A DNA stretch of 64,000 bases from Mycobacterium kansasii ATCC 12478 (GCF_000157895.3 NC_022663.1:4588001-4652000); one strand, 5' to 3'. Positions 26,210 through 35,233 are shown, numbered from the stretch's first letter. Program-made: numbers and translations. Notes: generated by a model from the sequence alone, not told the origin.

Positions 26210-26698
26210 TCAGTGCTTGTGAACCACTCGTTCGGCCAGGCCCGGATTCCAGACGGTGATATCCAGACGCCCGTCGCGGACCTCTACCGCCGATGCTCCG
26301 GTGATGTCGGCTGCGAAGAGCTCGAATTGCTGCCCACGCACATCCAATCCGGTCTGGTCGAACAGGGTTTCGGCGAAACGGCGAAGCAGCGCGGTGTCGG
26401 TGGCGACGTGGGCCAGACCCCACAGCTTCGCGTCGCCATCGGTCACCTGGGTGTCGACGGTCGCGGTGTGCAGGCAGAACCGCGGGTCGCGCGCAAGATC
26501 GCGGAACTTGGTGGTGCCGGGCATCCCGGGCAACAGCAACCGGTTCTCGAAAATGTGCGGCTCCATAGGGCTGATCCGCGGGAAGCCGTCCGAGCGAAGG
26601 GTGGCCAGTAGACAAAGGTTGCCGGCGGCGCGATGACGTCGCCTGAAAATGGCGGCGATGTGCGGGGCGTCGGCGCTGAATTCGGCCCACGTGGTCAT
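26210..26698 (-). CDS. Pyridoxamine 5'-phosphate oxidase-fold flavin/F420-binding protein
   Basis: 162 residues, ATG start. Split beta-barrel of the PNPOx-like superfamily: LCLLATLRSDGFPRISPMEPHIF (strands 1-2) and TKFRDLARDPRFCLHTA (dimer and cofactor loop), followed by a longer C-terminal half (about 95-162) with less recognisable sequence. Members bind FMN, F420 or haem and reduce diverse substrates; the cofactor cannot be settled by eye. It lies 39 bases upstream of sseA on the same strand. Function unknown. Confidence 0.8.
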   Translation of the reverse strand: MTTWAEFSADAPHIAAIFRRRHRAAGNLCLLATLRSDGFPRISPMEPHIFENRLLLPGMPGTTKFRDLARDPRFCLHTATVDTQVTDGDAKLWGLAHVATDTALLRRFAETLFDQTGLDVRGQQFELFAADITGASAVEVRDGRLDITVWNPGLAERVVHKH

Positions 26699-26813
26699 GC
26701 CACAACACTATGGGCGCCCTCAGGTGGCTAGCGCGACACGTGAACGTCGGCAAAACACACGCGGACGTCGGACGCAGCCGATGAGGTTTCGCAGACTTGA
26801 CTCGCCATGCAGG

Positions 26814-27455
26814 TCAATCGCCGGCGTCGCGCGCCCATAATGTGGCGACCGACAGCCCAACCCGCGGCAATAGTGATCGCAGGAGTGGCAGGCTCAGTCC
26901 GATCACGTTGGACGGATCGCCGTCGATTCTGTCGACAAACCAGCCGCCTAAGCCGTCGAGGGTGAACCCGCCTGCGACCCGCAACGATTCACCGCTGGCC
27001 AAATACGATTCGAGATCGCCCGGTGATGGACTCCCGAAATACACTGTGGTTATTGCGGTTTCGCCGACATTATGAATAATCCTGTTGTCCTGCAGGCGGA
27101 TAACGCAATGGCCGGTATAAAGTTGTCCGGCGCGTCCCGCCATTGACTGCCATTGTTGCCGCGCGCTGGCGATAGATTGGGGCTTGCCACATAACCTGCC
27201 ATCCAGCTGCAACATCGAATCACAGCCCACGACAACGCAATCGCTTGCGAGCGAGGGGTGCACCGCCGCTGCGACATGCTCGGCTTTGGCTCGGGCGAGC
27301 GCGCCCACCACCTCGTCGGGTGAAGCTTCGGGCCGCAAACCGCAGATGAGCGCGTCCTCGTCGACACCGGAGGCTACGACTAGCGGGTCCACGCCGGCTT
27401 GGCGAAGCACCTTGAGCCGGCCGGGGGATGCGGACCCGAGCACCAACCGGGTCAT
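26814..27455 (-). CDS. maf: Maf family nucleoside-triphosphate pyrophosphatase
   Basis: 213 residues from the ATG at 27455. Starts with the Maf signature LVLGSASPGRLKVLRQAG; the central VVVGCDSMLQLDGRLCGKP carries the catalytic Asp, and the YLASGESLRVAGGFTLDGLGGWFVDRIDGDPSNVIGLSL stretch closes the active site. Maf proteins hydrolyse modified or canonical NTPs to monophosphates (house-cleaning). Its start overlaps the accE5 stop (TCAT at 27452-27455). The accD5-accE5-maf order is as in other mycobacteria. Confidence 0.92.
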   Translation of the reverse strand: MTRLVLGSASPGRLKVLRQAGVDPLVVASGVDEDALICGLRPEASPDEVVGALARAKAEHVAAAVHPSLASDCVVVGCDSMLQLDGRLCGKPQSIASARQQWQSMAGRAGQLYTGHCVIRLQDNRIIHNVGETAITTVYFGSPSPGDLESYLASGESLRVAGGFTLDGLGGWFVDRIDGDPSNVIGLSLPLLRSLLPRVGLSVATLWARDAGD

Positions 27456-27733
27456 CGGCGCATGTGCAGCATTTCCTGCAGCGTGATGCGTTGCCAGCTG
27501 AACACGGGGAACCGCAGTTTGTCGACCGGCAAGCCCCATCGAGTGGGCTCGGTTTCCGGCGCCGGCGGCGCACCGCCGACGCTGCCCAGCACCGCCACCA
27601 GTGCCGCCAACTCCTGATCGGTGGGGTGGCCCTTGACGATCTCGATGTGCGGTTCGTGCTGGTGAGGTGCGGGGTCGGTGGTATTGGTTTCGTTCGTCTC
27701 GTTGCGCTCATTCATTGCGTTCGCTCCGTTCAC
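27452..27733 (-). CDS. accE5: AccE5, epsilon subunit of acyl-CoA carboxylase
   Basis: 93 residues from a GTG overlapping the accD5 stop (GTGA at 27730-27733); an ATG at 27715 is also possible. The N-terminus is low-complexity and Asn/Thr-rich. The conserved part (about 28-93) has IEIVKGHPTDQELAALVAVL and RWGLP..LRFP.FSWQR, the actinobacterial acyl-CoA carboxylase epsilon family. The subunit bridges and stimulates AccA3-AccD5. It is shorter than the 177 residues I recall for H37Rv, mainly through a reduced N-terminal tail. Confidence 0.9.
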   Translation of the reverse strand: MNGANAMNERNETNETNTTDPAPHQHEPHIEIVKGHPTDQELAALVAVLGSVGGAPPAPETEPTRWGLPVDKLRFPVFSWQRITLQEMLHMRR

Positions 27734-29370
27734 AGGGGAATGTTCCCGTGCTTCTTCGGCGGCTGCTGCGCGATCTTGCGTTCCAGCAGCCGCAGCGCCG
27801 TACCGACGTAGCCGCGGGTGTACGACGGCGGGATCACCGCGTCGACGTACCCGCGCTCAGCGGCGATATACGGGTTGACCAGCGTGTCCTCGTATTCCTG
27901 CTGCAGCTGAAGCCGCAACGCGTCGACGTCCTCGCCGTCTTTGGCCGCCTGCGCGAGCTGCTGGCGGTACACGAAGCCCACGGCCCCGGAAGCGCCCATC
28001 ACCGCGATCTGCGCGGTCGGCCAGGCCAGGTTGACGTCGCAGCCCATGTCCTTGGAGCCCATCACGCAGTACGCGCCGCCGTAGGCCTTGCGGGTGATGA
28101 CGGTGATCTTCGGGACGGTGGCCTCGCCGTAGGCGTAGAGCAGCTTGGCGCCGCGGCGGATGATGCCGTTGTATTCCTGGTCGGTGCCGGGCAAGAAGCC
28201 CGGGACATCGACGAACATCACGATGGGAATGTTGAAGCAGTCGCAGGTCCGCACGAATCGCGCGGCTTTCTCCGAGGCGTTGATGTCCAGGCAGCCGGCG
28301 AACTGGGTGGGCTGGTTGGCGACGATCCCCACCGGCCGGCCCTCGATGCGCCCGAACCCGACGATGATGTTCTGCGCGTAGCCGGCCTGGATCTCGAGGA
28401 ACTCGTCCTCGTCGAGGATGCGGGTGACCACTTCGTGCATGTCGTAGGGCTGGTTCGGGGAGTCGGGGATCAGCGTGTCCAGCTCGAGGTCCTCGTCGGT
28501 CAGGTTCTCCTCGACCGGCCCTTCGGGGACGGCCGCGGGGTAGCGCGGCGGGTCGGTGAAGTTGTTGGGCGGCAGGTAGCTCAGCAGCTCGCGCACGTAG
28601 TCGAACGCGTCCTGCTCGCCGGACGCGACATAGTGCGCGGTTCCGGATTTCGCCATATGGGTGTGGCCACCGCCGAGTTCCTCCATGGTGACGTCCTCGC
28701 CGGTGACCGTCTTGATGACGTCCGGGCCGGTGATGAACATCTGGCTGGTCTGGTCGACCATGACGACGAAGTCGGTCAGCGCGGGGGAGTAGACGTGCCC
28801 ACCGGCCGCGGCGCCCATGATCAGCGAGATCTGCGGGATGACGCCGGAGGCCAGGATGTTGTTGCGGAAAATCCGGCTGTACAGGCCCAGCGAGACGACG
28901 CCTTCCTGAATGCGCGCACCCGCCCCGTCGTTGATGCCGATCAGCGGACGGCCGGTCTTGACCGCCAGCTCCTGCACTTTGACGATCTTCTCGCCGTACA
29001 CCTCACCCAGGCTGCCGCCGAACACGGTGGCGTCCTGGCTGAAGATGCACACGTCGCGGCCGTCGATGGTGCCGTAGCCGGTGACCACCCCGTCGCCCAG
29101 CGGACGGTTGTTCTCCAATCCGAAATTGGTGCTGCGGTGCCGTGCCAGCGCGTCCAGCTCGACGAACGAGTCCTCGTCCAGCAGGGCGTAGATGCGCTCC
29201 CGGGCCGTCAGCTTGCCCTTGGCGTGCACCTTCTCGATGGCGGTCTCGCCCACCGGATGCAGGGACTCGGCCCGACGCTTGTGCAGCTCCGCGAGCTTGC
29301 CCGCGGTGGTGTGGATGTCGATCGTGTGCTCGGCGGCGGGCTCGGCAGTATGGTCGGTAACGCTCGTCAT
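27730..29370 (-). CDS. accD5: AccD5, propionyl-CoA carboxylase beta (carboxyltransferase) subunit
   Basis: 546 residues, ATG start. Two crotonase-like carboxyltransferase halves: N-terminal GGSLGEVYGEKIVKVQELA, GINDGAGARIQEGV and MGAAAGGHVYSPALTDF; C-terminal PIVMFVDVPGFLPGTDQEYNGIIRRGAKLLYAY and VITRKAYGGAYCVMGS. Transfers the carboxyl from AccA3-biotin to propionyl-CoA, giving methylmalonyl-CoA for multi-methyl-branched lipids. Forms an operon with accE5 and maf. Full length. Confidence 0.96.
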   Translation of the reverse strand: MTSVTDHTAEPAAEHTIDIHTTAGKLAELHKRRAESLHPVGETAIEKVHAKGKLTARERIYALLDEDSFVELDALARHRSTNFGLENNRPLGDGVVTGYGTIDGRDVCIFSQDATVFGGSLGEVYGEKIVKVQELAVKTGRPLIGINDGAGARIQEGVVSLGLYSRIFRNNILASGVIPQISLIMGAAAGGHVYSPALTDFVVMVDQTSQMFITGPDVIKTVTGEDVTMEELGGGHTHMAKSGTAHYVASGEQDAFDYVRELLSYLPPNNFTDPPRYPAAVPEGPVEENLTDEDLELDTLIPDSPNQPYDMHEVVTRILDEDEFLEIQAGYAQNIIVGFGRIEGRPVGIVANQPTQFAGCLDINASEKAARFVRTCDCFNIPIVMFVDVPGFLPGTDQEYNGIIRRGAKLLYAYGEATVPKITVITRKAYGGAYCVMGSKDMGCDVNLAWPTAQIAVMGASGAVGFVYRQQLAQAAKDGEDVDALRLQLQQEYEDTLVNPYIAAERGYVDAVIPPSYTRGYVGTALRLLERKIAQQPPKKHGNIPL

Positions 29371-29941
29371 GGGAGTCGATGGTATCGGCAGCCACCGCCT
29401 CCGCCGTCAGGAAGCCATCGCTTGTCGCACATCCAGCGTTCTCGCCGTCGCGCAGTGCGCATCGGCAGCGCGTGCCTTCGGGCGGCCGGCTGGGCCTACC
29501 TGCCTAGGTTCCAGTAGTCCCGCGGCTGCCGAACAGGAGCCCGCCCTTGCCGCCCTTGCCGCCGTTGCCGCCGTCGCCACCGGCGCCGATCAGGGCGCCC
29601 GCGCCGCCGCTGCCGCCGTTGCCGCCGTTGCCGCCGTCGCCGATCAATTGAGCGTTGCCGCCGCCGCCGGTGCCGCCGTCGCCATCAGTGCCGGCGGTGC
29701 CGCCGATGCTGGTGGTGCCGCCCGTACCGCCGGGGAGAACATCGGGATGCCTGCCCGGCGTTCGGCGTTTTGACAGCTTCCCGGCTGGTCTGGAACGGAC
29801 CAGCCGGCGATCAACGTCTAGAGCCCGGCCCGGCAGATCGTCCCAGCGGTTCAGCTGGCGCCCCCAGTCGTAGAGCCGTGGCGGGAACGGCCCGGACCGG
29901 CGTGGTTGAGGTCTTCCCGGGAGTGCCTAGGCTGAGCCGTG
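29371..29941. other. Intergenic region between accD5 and birA
   Basis: About 570 bases without an intact gene. It holds the promoter area of accD5, a degraded PGRS gene end (separate entry) and about 200 bases before birA in which I see no further feature. Confidence 0.4.
29504..29735 (-). pseudogene. Remnant of the 3' end of a PE_PGRS gene
   Basis: On the minus strand about 75 codons encode uninterrupted Gly-Gly-Asn/Thr/Asp repeats (GGNGGNGGSGG, ALIGAGGDGG, GGKGGKGGLLFG) and end SRGTTGT-stop. This is the classic PGRS repeat pattern with its usual GLLFG-type ending. Upstream the frame becomes Arg/Pro-rich and unlike PGRS, and no PE domain is present within 2 kb. The fragment was therefore left by deletion or by a partial recombination event. 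It sits between accD5 and birA, which I recall as lacking such a gene in H37Rv. Confidence 0.75.
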
Positions 29942-30748
29942 ATGAACCGGGATCAGCTCAGGCTGCCACTCGATTCCGCGGCCCTGCGTGCCGAGGCGAT
30001 CGGCTCGGGATGGCGCCAACTCGACGTCGTGGAGCAGACCGGCTCCACCAACGCCGATCTACTTCAGCGCGCGGCCTGCGGAGCCGATATCGACAGGGCG
30101 GTCTTGATCGCCGAGCACCAAACCGCCGGACGCGGACGCCATGGCCGGGGCTGGACGGCCGCGCCCCGCGCGCAGATCACCATGTCGGTCGGCGTGCGTA
30201 TCGACGTCGTCGCCACCGCCGCGTGGGGCTGGCTGTCGCTGGCCACCGGGCTGGCAGTGATCGACGCGGTCACCCCACTGATCGCTGCCGGCGGGATTGA
30301 AGCACGCCTGAAGTGGCCCAACGACGTGCTGGCCGGGTCCGCCGCAGCCATGGGCAAGCTGGCGGGCATCCTGGCCGAGGTCGCTCAACCGTTCGCAGTG
30401 ATCGGTGTCGGACTCAACGTCACGCAGGACCCCGAGGAGGTCGACGGTCCCGGGGCGACGTCGTTGTTCGACCTCGGCGTGGCGGCTCCGGACCGGAACC
30501 AGCTGATCCCCGGGCTGTTACGAGGCCTCGCGGCACGGATCGCCCAGTGGCACGACGCAGACGCGCTACTGGCGTCCGACTACCGGGCCCGCAGCCTGAC
30601 CATCGGTTCGCGCGTGCGGGTGCAGCTGCCGGGGGGGAACGACGTCGTCGGGGTCGCGCGCGACATTGACGACCGGGGCCGGCTCTGTGTCGAAACCGAG
30701 GGTGAGCCGGTGCTGGTGTCAGCCGGTGACGTGGTGCATCTGCGTTAG
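29942..30748 (+). CDS. birA: BirA, biotin-[acetyl-CoA-carboxylase] ligase
   Basis: 268 residues from the ATG at 29942 (a GTG immediately precedes it). Biotin protein ligase: STNADLL, biotin/ATP loop GRGRHGRGW, catalytic Lys in LKWPNDVL, GKLAGILAE, GVGLNV, and a C-terminal SH3-like domain (about 220-268). There is no N-terminal DNA-binding domain, so it should be a non-regulatory class I ligase. It biotinylates Lys564 of AccA3, encoded 5 kb away, and lies divergent from accD5, fitting the carboxylase cluster. Confidence 0.93.
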   Translation: MNRDQLRLPLDSAALRAEAIGSGWRQLDVVEQTGSTNADLLQRAACGADIDRAVLIAEHQTAGRGRHGRGWTAAPRAQITMSVGVRIDVVATAAWGWLSLATGLAVIDAVTPLIAAGGIEARLKWPNDVLAGSAAAMGKLAGILAEVAQPFAVIGVGLNVTQDPEEVDGPGATSLFDLGVAAPDRNQLIPGLLRGLAARIAQWHDADALLASDYRARSLTIGSRVRVQLPGGNDVVGVARDIDDRGRLCVETEGEPVLVSAGDVVHLR

Positions 30749-30762
30749 TTAAGGTCGCCACC

Positions 30763-31281
30763 ATGAGGTATCCGGACAACGCCATGGCCGCCGGCGAGCA
30801 GGTGGTCCTGCATCGCCACCCGCACTGGAAACGGCTGATCTGGCCGGTCGTGGTGCTGATCCTGGTCACCGGCCTGGCCGCACTGGGTTCCGGGTTCGTC
30901 AACTCGACACAGTGGCCGCAGCTGACGAAGAACATCCTTCACGGCGTCATCTGGGGCATCTGGCTGGTGATCGTCGGGTGGGGCACGCTGTGGCCGTTCC
31001 TGAGCTGGCTGACCACGCATTTCGTCGTCACCAACAGACGAGTGATGTTTCGGCATGGCGTGCTGACCCGAACCGGCATCGACATCCCGTTGGCACGGAT
31101 CAACAGCGTGGAGTTTCGTGACCGGATCACCGAACGGATGTTTCGCACCGGGACGCTGATCATCGAGTCGGCGTCACACGATCCGCTGGAATTCCCCGAC
31201 ATTCCGCGCCTGCGCGAAGTGCACGCGCTGCTGTATCACGAAGTTTTCGACACCCTGGGCTCGGAGGAAGCGCCCAGCTGA
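30763..31281 (+). CDS. PH-domain (bPH2/YdbS-like) membrane protein
   Basis: 172 residues. Two transmembrane helices (about 27-47 and 64-85) precede a bacterial PH domain (HFVVTNRRVMFRHGVLTRTGIDIPLARINSVEFRDRITERMFRTGTLIIESA). Known as DUF304/bPH2, often in pairs, with unknown membrane role. It lies 14 bases after birA and is probably co-transcribed. Its last 46 bases overlap the convergent GtrA-like gene. Position equals Rv3278c. Confidence 0.82.
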   Translation: MRYPDNAMAAGEQVVLHRHPHWKRLIWPVVVLILVTGLAALGSGFVNSTQWPQLTKNILHGVIWGIWLVIVGWGTLWPFLSWLTTHFVVTNRRVMFRHGVLTRTGIDIPLARINSVEFRDRITERMFRTGTLIIESASHDPLEFPDIPRLREVHALLYHEVFDTLGSEEAPS

Positions 31282-31904
31282 GCCAACCGGCCGGTCCGGC
31301 TCCTCTTACTGCGCCAGGCGCGCAGCAGGGTGACGTTGCCGCCCTCGAGGGTGTCCTCCAAGACCTCGGCGATACCACCGGCGGTCAGGGCCGATTCCAG
31401 CGCCTTGTCCGGGTTGCGGGCGAACTCGTCGGGGAATACCCAGCGCCGGAACGCCCAGAACCGAAACGCCATCTGCAGCAGATTGCCGATGATGTAGGCC
31501 GAGACGAAGTCGGCGATGTTCTCCACCGTCAACGAGACCGTTGGCACCCGCAGCTGCAGGACGTAGCTGGAGACCCACAGCGGAGCCATGCTCAGCAGCA
31601 CCCCGACGCCGCTGAACGCGAAGAACAGCAGGGCTTCATGGTGGCGCTCGCGGCCGCCGCGGTCGCGGAAGCTCCATTCCCGGTTCAGCACGTAGGACGC
31701 GATGACCGCGACGATCCCGGCGATCACCTTGGCCGTTACCGGCTTGGGCTCGAGAATCGTCAGCTTCAGCGTGTAGAAAATTGCCGAGTCGATGATGAAC
31801 GTGGTGCCGCCGACGATGGCGAATTTGATCAGCTCATGGTGGCGCTGCGCATAGGGCTGAACCACCCCGGGAAGGCGCGCAATCGTGGCATCGGCAAAGG
31901 ACAC
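31236..31904 (-). CDS. GtrA family membrane protein
   Basis: 222 residues, GTG start. Four transmembrane helices in a GtrA domain (about 23-165: LIKFAIVGGTTFIIDSAIFYTL, AGIVAVIASYVLNREWSF, FSGVGVLLSMAPLWVSSYVL, ADFVSAYIIGNLLQMAFRFW), then a charged cytosolic tail of about 55 residues. GtrA-like proteins are thought to flip or assist the transfer of polyprenyl-linked sugars; this one likely serves cell-envelope glycan synthesis. Convergent 46-base overlap with the PH-domain gene. Corresponds to Rv3277. Confidence 0.82.
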   Translation of the reverse strand: MSFADATIARLPGVVQPYAQRHHELIKFAIVGGTTFIIDSAIFYTLKLTILEPKPVTAKVIAGIVAVIASYVLNREWSFRDRGGRERHHEALLFFAFSGVGVLLSMAPLWVSSYVLQLRVPTVSLTVENIADFVSAYIIGNLLQMAFRFWAFRRWVFPDEFARNPDKALESALTAGGIAEVLEDTLEGGNVTLLRAWRSKRSRTGRLAQLGASSEPRVSKTS

Positions 31905-32003
31905 AACACGTCAGTGTACGGATCGACGCGAAATCGACGCAAAATGCTACATAACGATCTGGTACTGCAGCCGTCAAACACGCCGGTGGCGGGCCATGAC
32001 ACC

Positions 32004-33332
32004 ATGATGGCCGTGCCGAGTTCCCGCACCCCGATAGTGGTCCCGCTGGTCGCCATGGTCGGCGGTGGTCAGCTGGCCCGGATGACCCACCAGGCCGCCA
32101 TCGCGCTGGGTCAGAACCTGCGCGTCTTGGCCACCTCCGCTGACGAGTCGGCCGCGCAGGTGACGCCCAATGTGGTGATCGGGTCGCACACCGACATCGA
32201 CGACCTGCGCCGTGTCGCGGCCGGGGCTCACGTGCTCACTTTCGACCACGAGCATGTCCCGACCGAGTTGCTGGAAAAGCTTGTCGCCGAAGGCGTCAAC
32301 GTGGCGCCGCCGCCGCAGGCCCTGGTGCACGCCCAGGACAAGCTCGTGATGCGGCAGAAGTTGGCGGCCCTGGGCGCCCCGGTGCCGCGCTACACCGGCA
32401 TCGAGAGGCTCGACGACCTGCACTGCCTGGACGCGTTCGCCGGGCAGGTAGACGCACCGCTGGTGGTCAAGGCGGTTCGCGGCGGTTACGACGGCCGGGG
32501 CGTGCGCATGGCGCGCGACCTCGCCGATGCCCGCGACATCGCGCGCGACTATCTGACCAATGGTGTGGCGGTGCTGGTCGAGGAGCGGGTGGCGCTGCGC
32601 CGGGAACTCTCGGCGCTGGTGGCGCGGTCGCCGTTCGGCCAGGGCGCGGCCTGGCCGGTGGTCCAGACGGTGCAACGCGACGGCATCTGCGTCCAGGTGA
32701 TCGCGCCCGCGCCAGAGCTGACCGGCGACTCGGCCGCGGCCGCGCAGCAGCTGGCGTTGCGGCTGGCCGCCGAACTGGGTGCGGTGGGGGTGCTCGCCGT
32801 CGAGCTCTTCGAGACGACCGACGGCACGCTGCTGGTCAACGAACTTGCGATGCGGCCGCACAACTCCGGGCACTGGACCATGGACGGGTCTCGGACCAGT
32901 CAGTTCGAGCAGCATCTGCGCGCGGTGCTCGACTATCCGCTCGGCGACACCGACGCGATCGTCCCGGTGACGGTGATGGCCAACGTGCTCGGCGCCGCCG
33001 CGCCGCCGGCAATGTCGCTCGACGAGCGACTGCACCACCTGTTCGCGCGGATGCCCGAAGCCAAGGTTCATCTGTACGGCAAGGCGGAGCGGCCCGGCCG
33101 CAAGGTGGGACACCTCAACCTCCTCGGCACCGAAGGTACTGACCTGCAACAGCTGCGGGACCGCGCCGAGCTTGCCGCGCATTGGTTGTCACATGCACAG
33201 TGGACCGACGGATGGGATCCCCATGCCGCCGGCGACGATGCACCGGGCGCACGCCCACCCAAGCGGGAGGTACCCCCTCCCGTGTGGGGGGGAGAAAGCG
33301 ATGTGGAGGAGCGACGGATGGGATCCGCATGA
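32004..33332 (+). CDS. purK: PurK, N5-carboxyaminoimidazole ribonucleotide synthase
   Basis: 442 residues from the double ATG at 32004/32007. ATP-grasp enzyme of purine synthesis: VGGGQLARMT N-terminal loop, DHEHVP, KAVRGGYDGRGVRM ATP-binding, ELSALVARSPFGQ, LFETTDGTLLVNELAMRPHNSGHWTMDG active site. It converts AIR, ATP and bicarbonate to N5-CAIR, the substrate of PurE. The C-terminal 30 residues are encoded partly by a repeat element (separate entry). Its stop overlaps the purE start (ATGA at 33329-33332). Confidence 0.95.
   Translation: MMAVPSSRTPIVVPLVAMVGGGQLARMTHQAAIALGQNLRVLATSADESAAQVTPNVVIGSHTDIDDLRRVAAGAHVLTFDHEHVPTELLEKLVAEGVNVAPPPQALVHAQDKLVMRQKLAALGAPVPRYTGIERLDDLHCLDAFAGQVDAPLVVKAVRGGYDGRGVRMARDLADARDIARDYLTNGVAVLVEERVALRRELSALVARSPFGQGAAWPVVQTVQRDGICVQVIAPAPELTGDSAAAAQQLALRLAAELGAVGVLAVELFETTDGTLLVNELAMRPHNSGHWTMDGSRTSQFEQHLRAVLDYPLGDTDAIVPVTVMANVLGAAAPPAMSLDERLHHLFARMPEAKVHLYGKAERPGRKVGHLNLLGTEGTDLQQLRDRAELAAHWLSHAQWTDGWDPHAAGDDAPGARPPKREVPPPVWGGESDVEERRMGSA
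33203..33328 (+). repeat. Repeat element in the purK 3' end before purE
   Basis: Two near-identical copies of a 16-18-base block (CGACGGATGGGATCC followed by CATG) occur at about 33207 and 33312. Between them lies a GGGAGG-TACC-CCCTCCC hairpin with flanking G/C runs (33267-33296). The element stays in frame and encodes the Pro/Gly-rich PurK tail, ending right at the ATGA junction. It looks like a dispersed mycobacterial repeat similar in placement to MIRU units; the family name is uncertain. Confidence 0.5.
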
Positions 33333-33844
33333 CCGAACAGCCCCGGGTCGCGGTGATCATGGGCAGCGACAGCGACTGGTCGGTGATGGCCGACGCCGCC
33401 GCGGCGCTGGCCGAATTCGACGTCCCGACCGAGGTGCGGGTGGTGTCGGCGCATCGCACCCCGGTGCTGATGTTCGACTACGCACGCGGCGCCGCCGACC
33501 GCGGCATCGAGATCATCATCGCCGGCGCCGGCGGCGCCGCCCACCTTCCCGGTATGGTCGCCTCCGCCACGCCGCTACCGGTGATCGGGGTGCCGGTGCC
33601 GCTGGCCCGGCTCGACGGCCTGGACTCGCTACTGTCGATCGTGCAGATGCCGGCCGGGGTGCCGGTGGCTACGGTGTCCATCGGCGGGGCTCGCAACGCC
33701 GGCCTGCTGGCGGTGCGGATGCTGGGGTCGTCTGATCCACAATTGCGGGCGCGCGTCATGGCATTCCAGGACCGGCTGGCCGAGACCGTCCGGGCCAAGG
33801 ATGCGGAACTGCAGAAGCGTGCGGGTAAGTTAACCCGCGACTGA
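33329..33844 (+). CDS. purE: PurE, N5-CAIR mutase
   Basis: 171 residues from the ATG that overlaps the purK stop. Class I PurE: GSDSDWSVM substrate loop, VVSAHRTPVLM with the catalytic His, GAGGAAHLPGMVA and GVPVPLARLDGLDSLLSIVQMPAGVPVATVSIGGARNAGLLA. Converts N5-CAIR into CAIR in purine synthesis. The short basic C-terminal tail is usual for actinobacteria. Directly upstream of fadE25 with a 23-base gap. Confidence 0.95.
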   Translation: MTEQPRVAVIMGSDSDWSVMADAAAALAEFDVPTEVRVVSAHRTPVLMFDYARGAADRGIEIIIAGAGGAAHLPGMVASATPLPVIGVPVPLARLDGLDSLLSIVQMPAGVPVATVSIGGARNAGLLAVRMLGSSDPQLRARVMAFQDRLAETVRAKDAELQKRAGKLTRD

Positions 33845-33867
33845 AGGAGACTAGGAGGTCTCGCACA

Positions 33868-35037
33868 ATGGCTGGTTGGGCCGGAAACCCGTCGTTCGAT
33901 GTGTTCCAGCTACCCGAAGAGCACCAGGAATTGCGGGCGGCGATTCGTGCGCTGTCGGAAAAGGAAATCGCTCCGTATGCCGCGGACGTGGACGAGAATT
34001 CCCGGTTCCCGCAGGAGGCGCTGGATGCGCTCAACGCATCGGGCTTCAACGCCGTGCACGTGCCTGAGGAGTACGGCGGCCAGGGTGCCGACTCGGTGGC
34101 GGCCTGCATCGTCATCGAGGAGGTCGCCCGCGTCGACGCGTCCGCCTCGTTGATTCCCGCGGTCAACAAGCTGGGCACCATGGGGCTTATCCTGCGCGGC
34201 TCGGAAGACCTGAAGAAGCAGGTATTGCCGTCGCTCGCCGACGGCACCGCGATGGCCTCCTACGCCTTGAGTGAGCGCGAGGCCGGCAGCGATGCGGCAT
34301 CGATGCGCACCCGCGCCAAGGCCGACGGCGACGACTGGATTCTCAACGGCGCCAAGTGCTGGATCACCAACGGCGGCAAATCGTCGTGGTACACGGTGAT
34401 GGCGGTGACCGACCCGGACAAGGGCGCCAACGGCATCTCGGCGTTCATGGTGCACAAGGACGACGAGGGCTTCACCGTCGGTCCCAAGGAACGCAAGCTC
34501 GGAATCAAGGGTTCGCCCACCACGGAGCTGTACTTCGAGAACTGCCGCATCCCGGGCGACCGGATCATCGGCGAGCCGGGCAGCGGTTTCAAGACGGCAC
34601 TGGCCACGCTGGACCACACCCGTCCCACCATCGGCGCCCAGGCCGTGGGGATCGCCCAGGGCGCCCTGGACGCCGCCATCGCCTACACCAAGGACCGCAA
34701 GCAGTTCGGCGAGTCGATCAGCACCTTCCAGGCCGTGCAATTCATGCTCGCCGACATGGCGATGAAGGTGGAGGCGGCCCGGTTGATGGTCTACACCGCC
34801 GCCGCACGCGCCGAGCGCGGTGAGCAGAACCTGGGCTTCATCTCCGCGGCATCGAAATGCTTTGCCTCCGACGTCGCGATGGAGGTCACCACCGACGCGG
34901 TCCAGCTGTTCGGCGGCGCCGGCTACACCGTCGACTTCCCGGTCGAGCGAATGATGCGCGACGCCAAGATCACTCAGATCTACGAGGGCACCAACCAGAT
35001 CCAGCGCGTGGTGATGTCACGGGCGTTGCTGCGCTGA
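33868..35037 (+). CDS. fadE25: FadE25, acyl-CoA dehydrogenase
   Basis: 389 residues; ATG with GGAGG upstream (33851-33855). FAD-dependent acyl-CoA dehydrogenase: ASYALSEREAGSDAASM, WITNGGKSSWYTVMA and the C-terminal YGGAGYTVDFPVERMMRDAKITQIYEGTNQIQR, with the catalytic Glu in YEGTNQIQ. Oxidises acyl-CoA to trans-enoyl-CoA; short/medium or branched chains are likely. H37Rv fadE25 follows purE in the same order. Full length. Confidence 0.94.
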   Translation: MAGWAGNPSFDVFQLPEEHQELRAAIRALSEKEIAPYAADVDENSRFPQEALDALNASGFNAVHVPEEYGGQGADSVAACIVIEEVARVDASASLIPAVNKLGTMGLILRGSEDLKKQVLPSLADGTAMASYALSEREAGSDAASMRTRAKADGDDWILNGAKCWITNGGKSSWYTVMAVTDPDKGANGISAFMVHKDDEGFTVGPKERKLGIKGSPTTELYFENCRIPGDRIIGEPGSGFKTALATLDHTRPTIGAQAVGIAQGALDAAIAYTKDRKQFGESISTFQAVQFMLADMAMKVEAARLMVYTAAARAERGEQNLGFISAASKCFASDVAMEVTTDAVQLFGGAGYTVDFPVERMMRDAKITQIYEGTNQIQRVVMSRALLR

Positions 35038-35233
35038 CATCTTCGGGACAACCCCAAACAACCGGGCCCACGCTCGGGATCCGCCAGTAAAGTCGAGCTC
35101 GCAGCATTGCCGACCGTCGGGGCGGGAGGCAGGTGCGGGCACAACCGGACACCGGCTATCGTCGGTCATCGTCGGACTCGAGCAAACGGGTACACCGCGG
35201 CCAGGGGGAGTGAGGTAGAAGGCGTGGTTATCT

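Noticed and set aside
35164..35193. GGTCA ... GGGTAC as a SigF promoter for the two-component trio
   Set aside because: Spacer is 19 bases and both elements are imperfect, so it is too weak to call.
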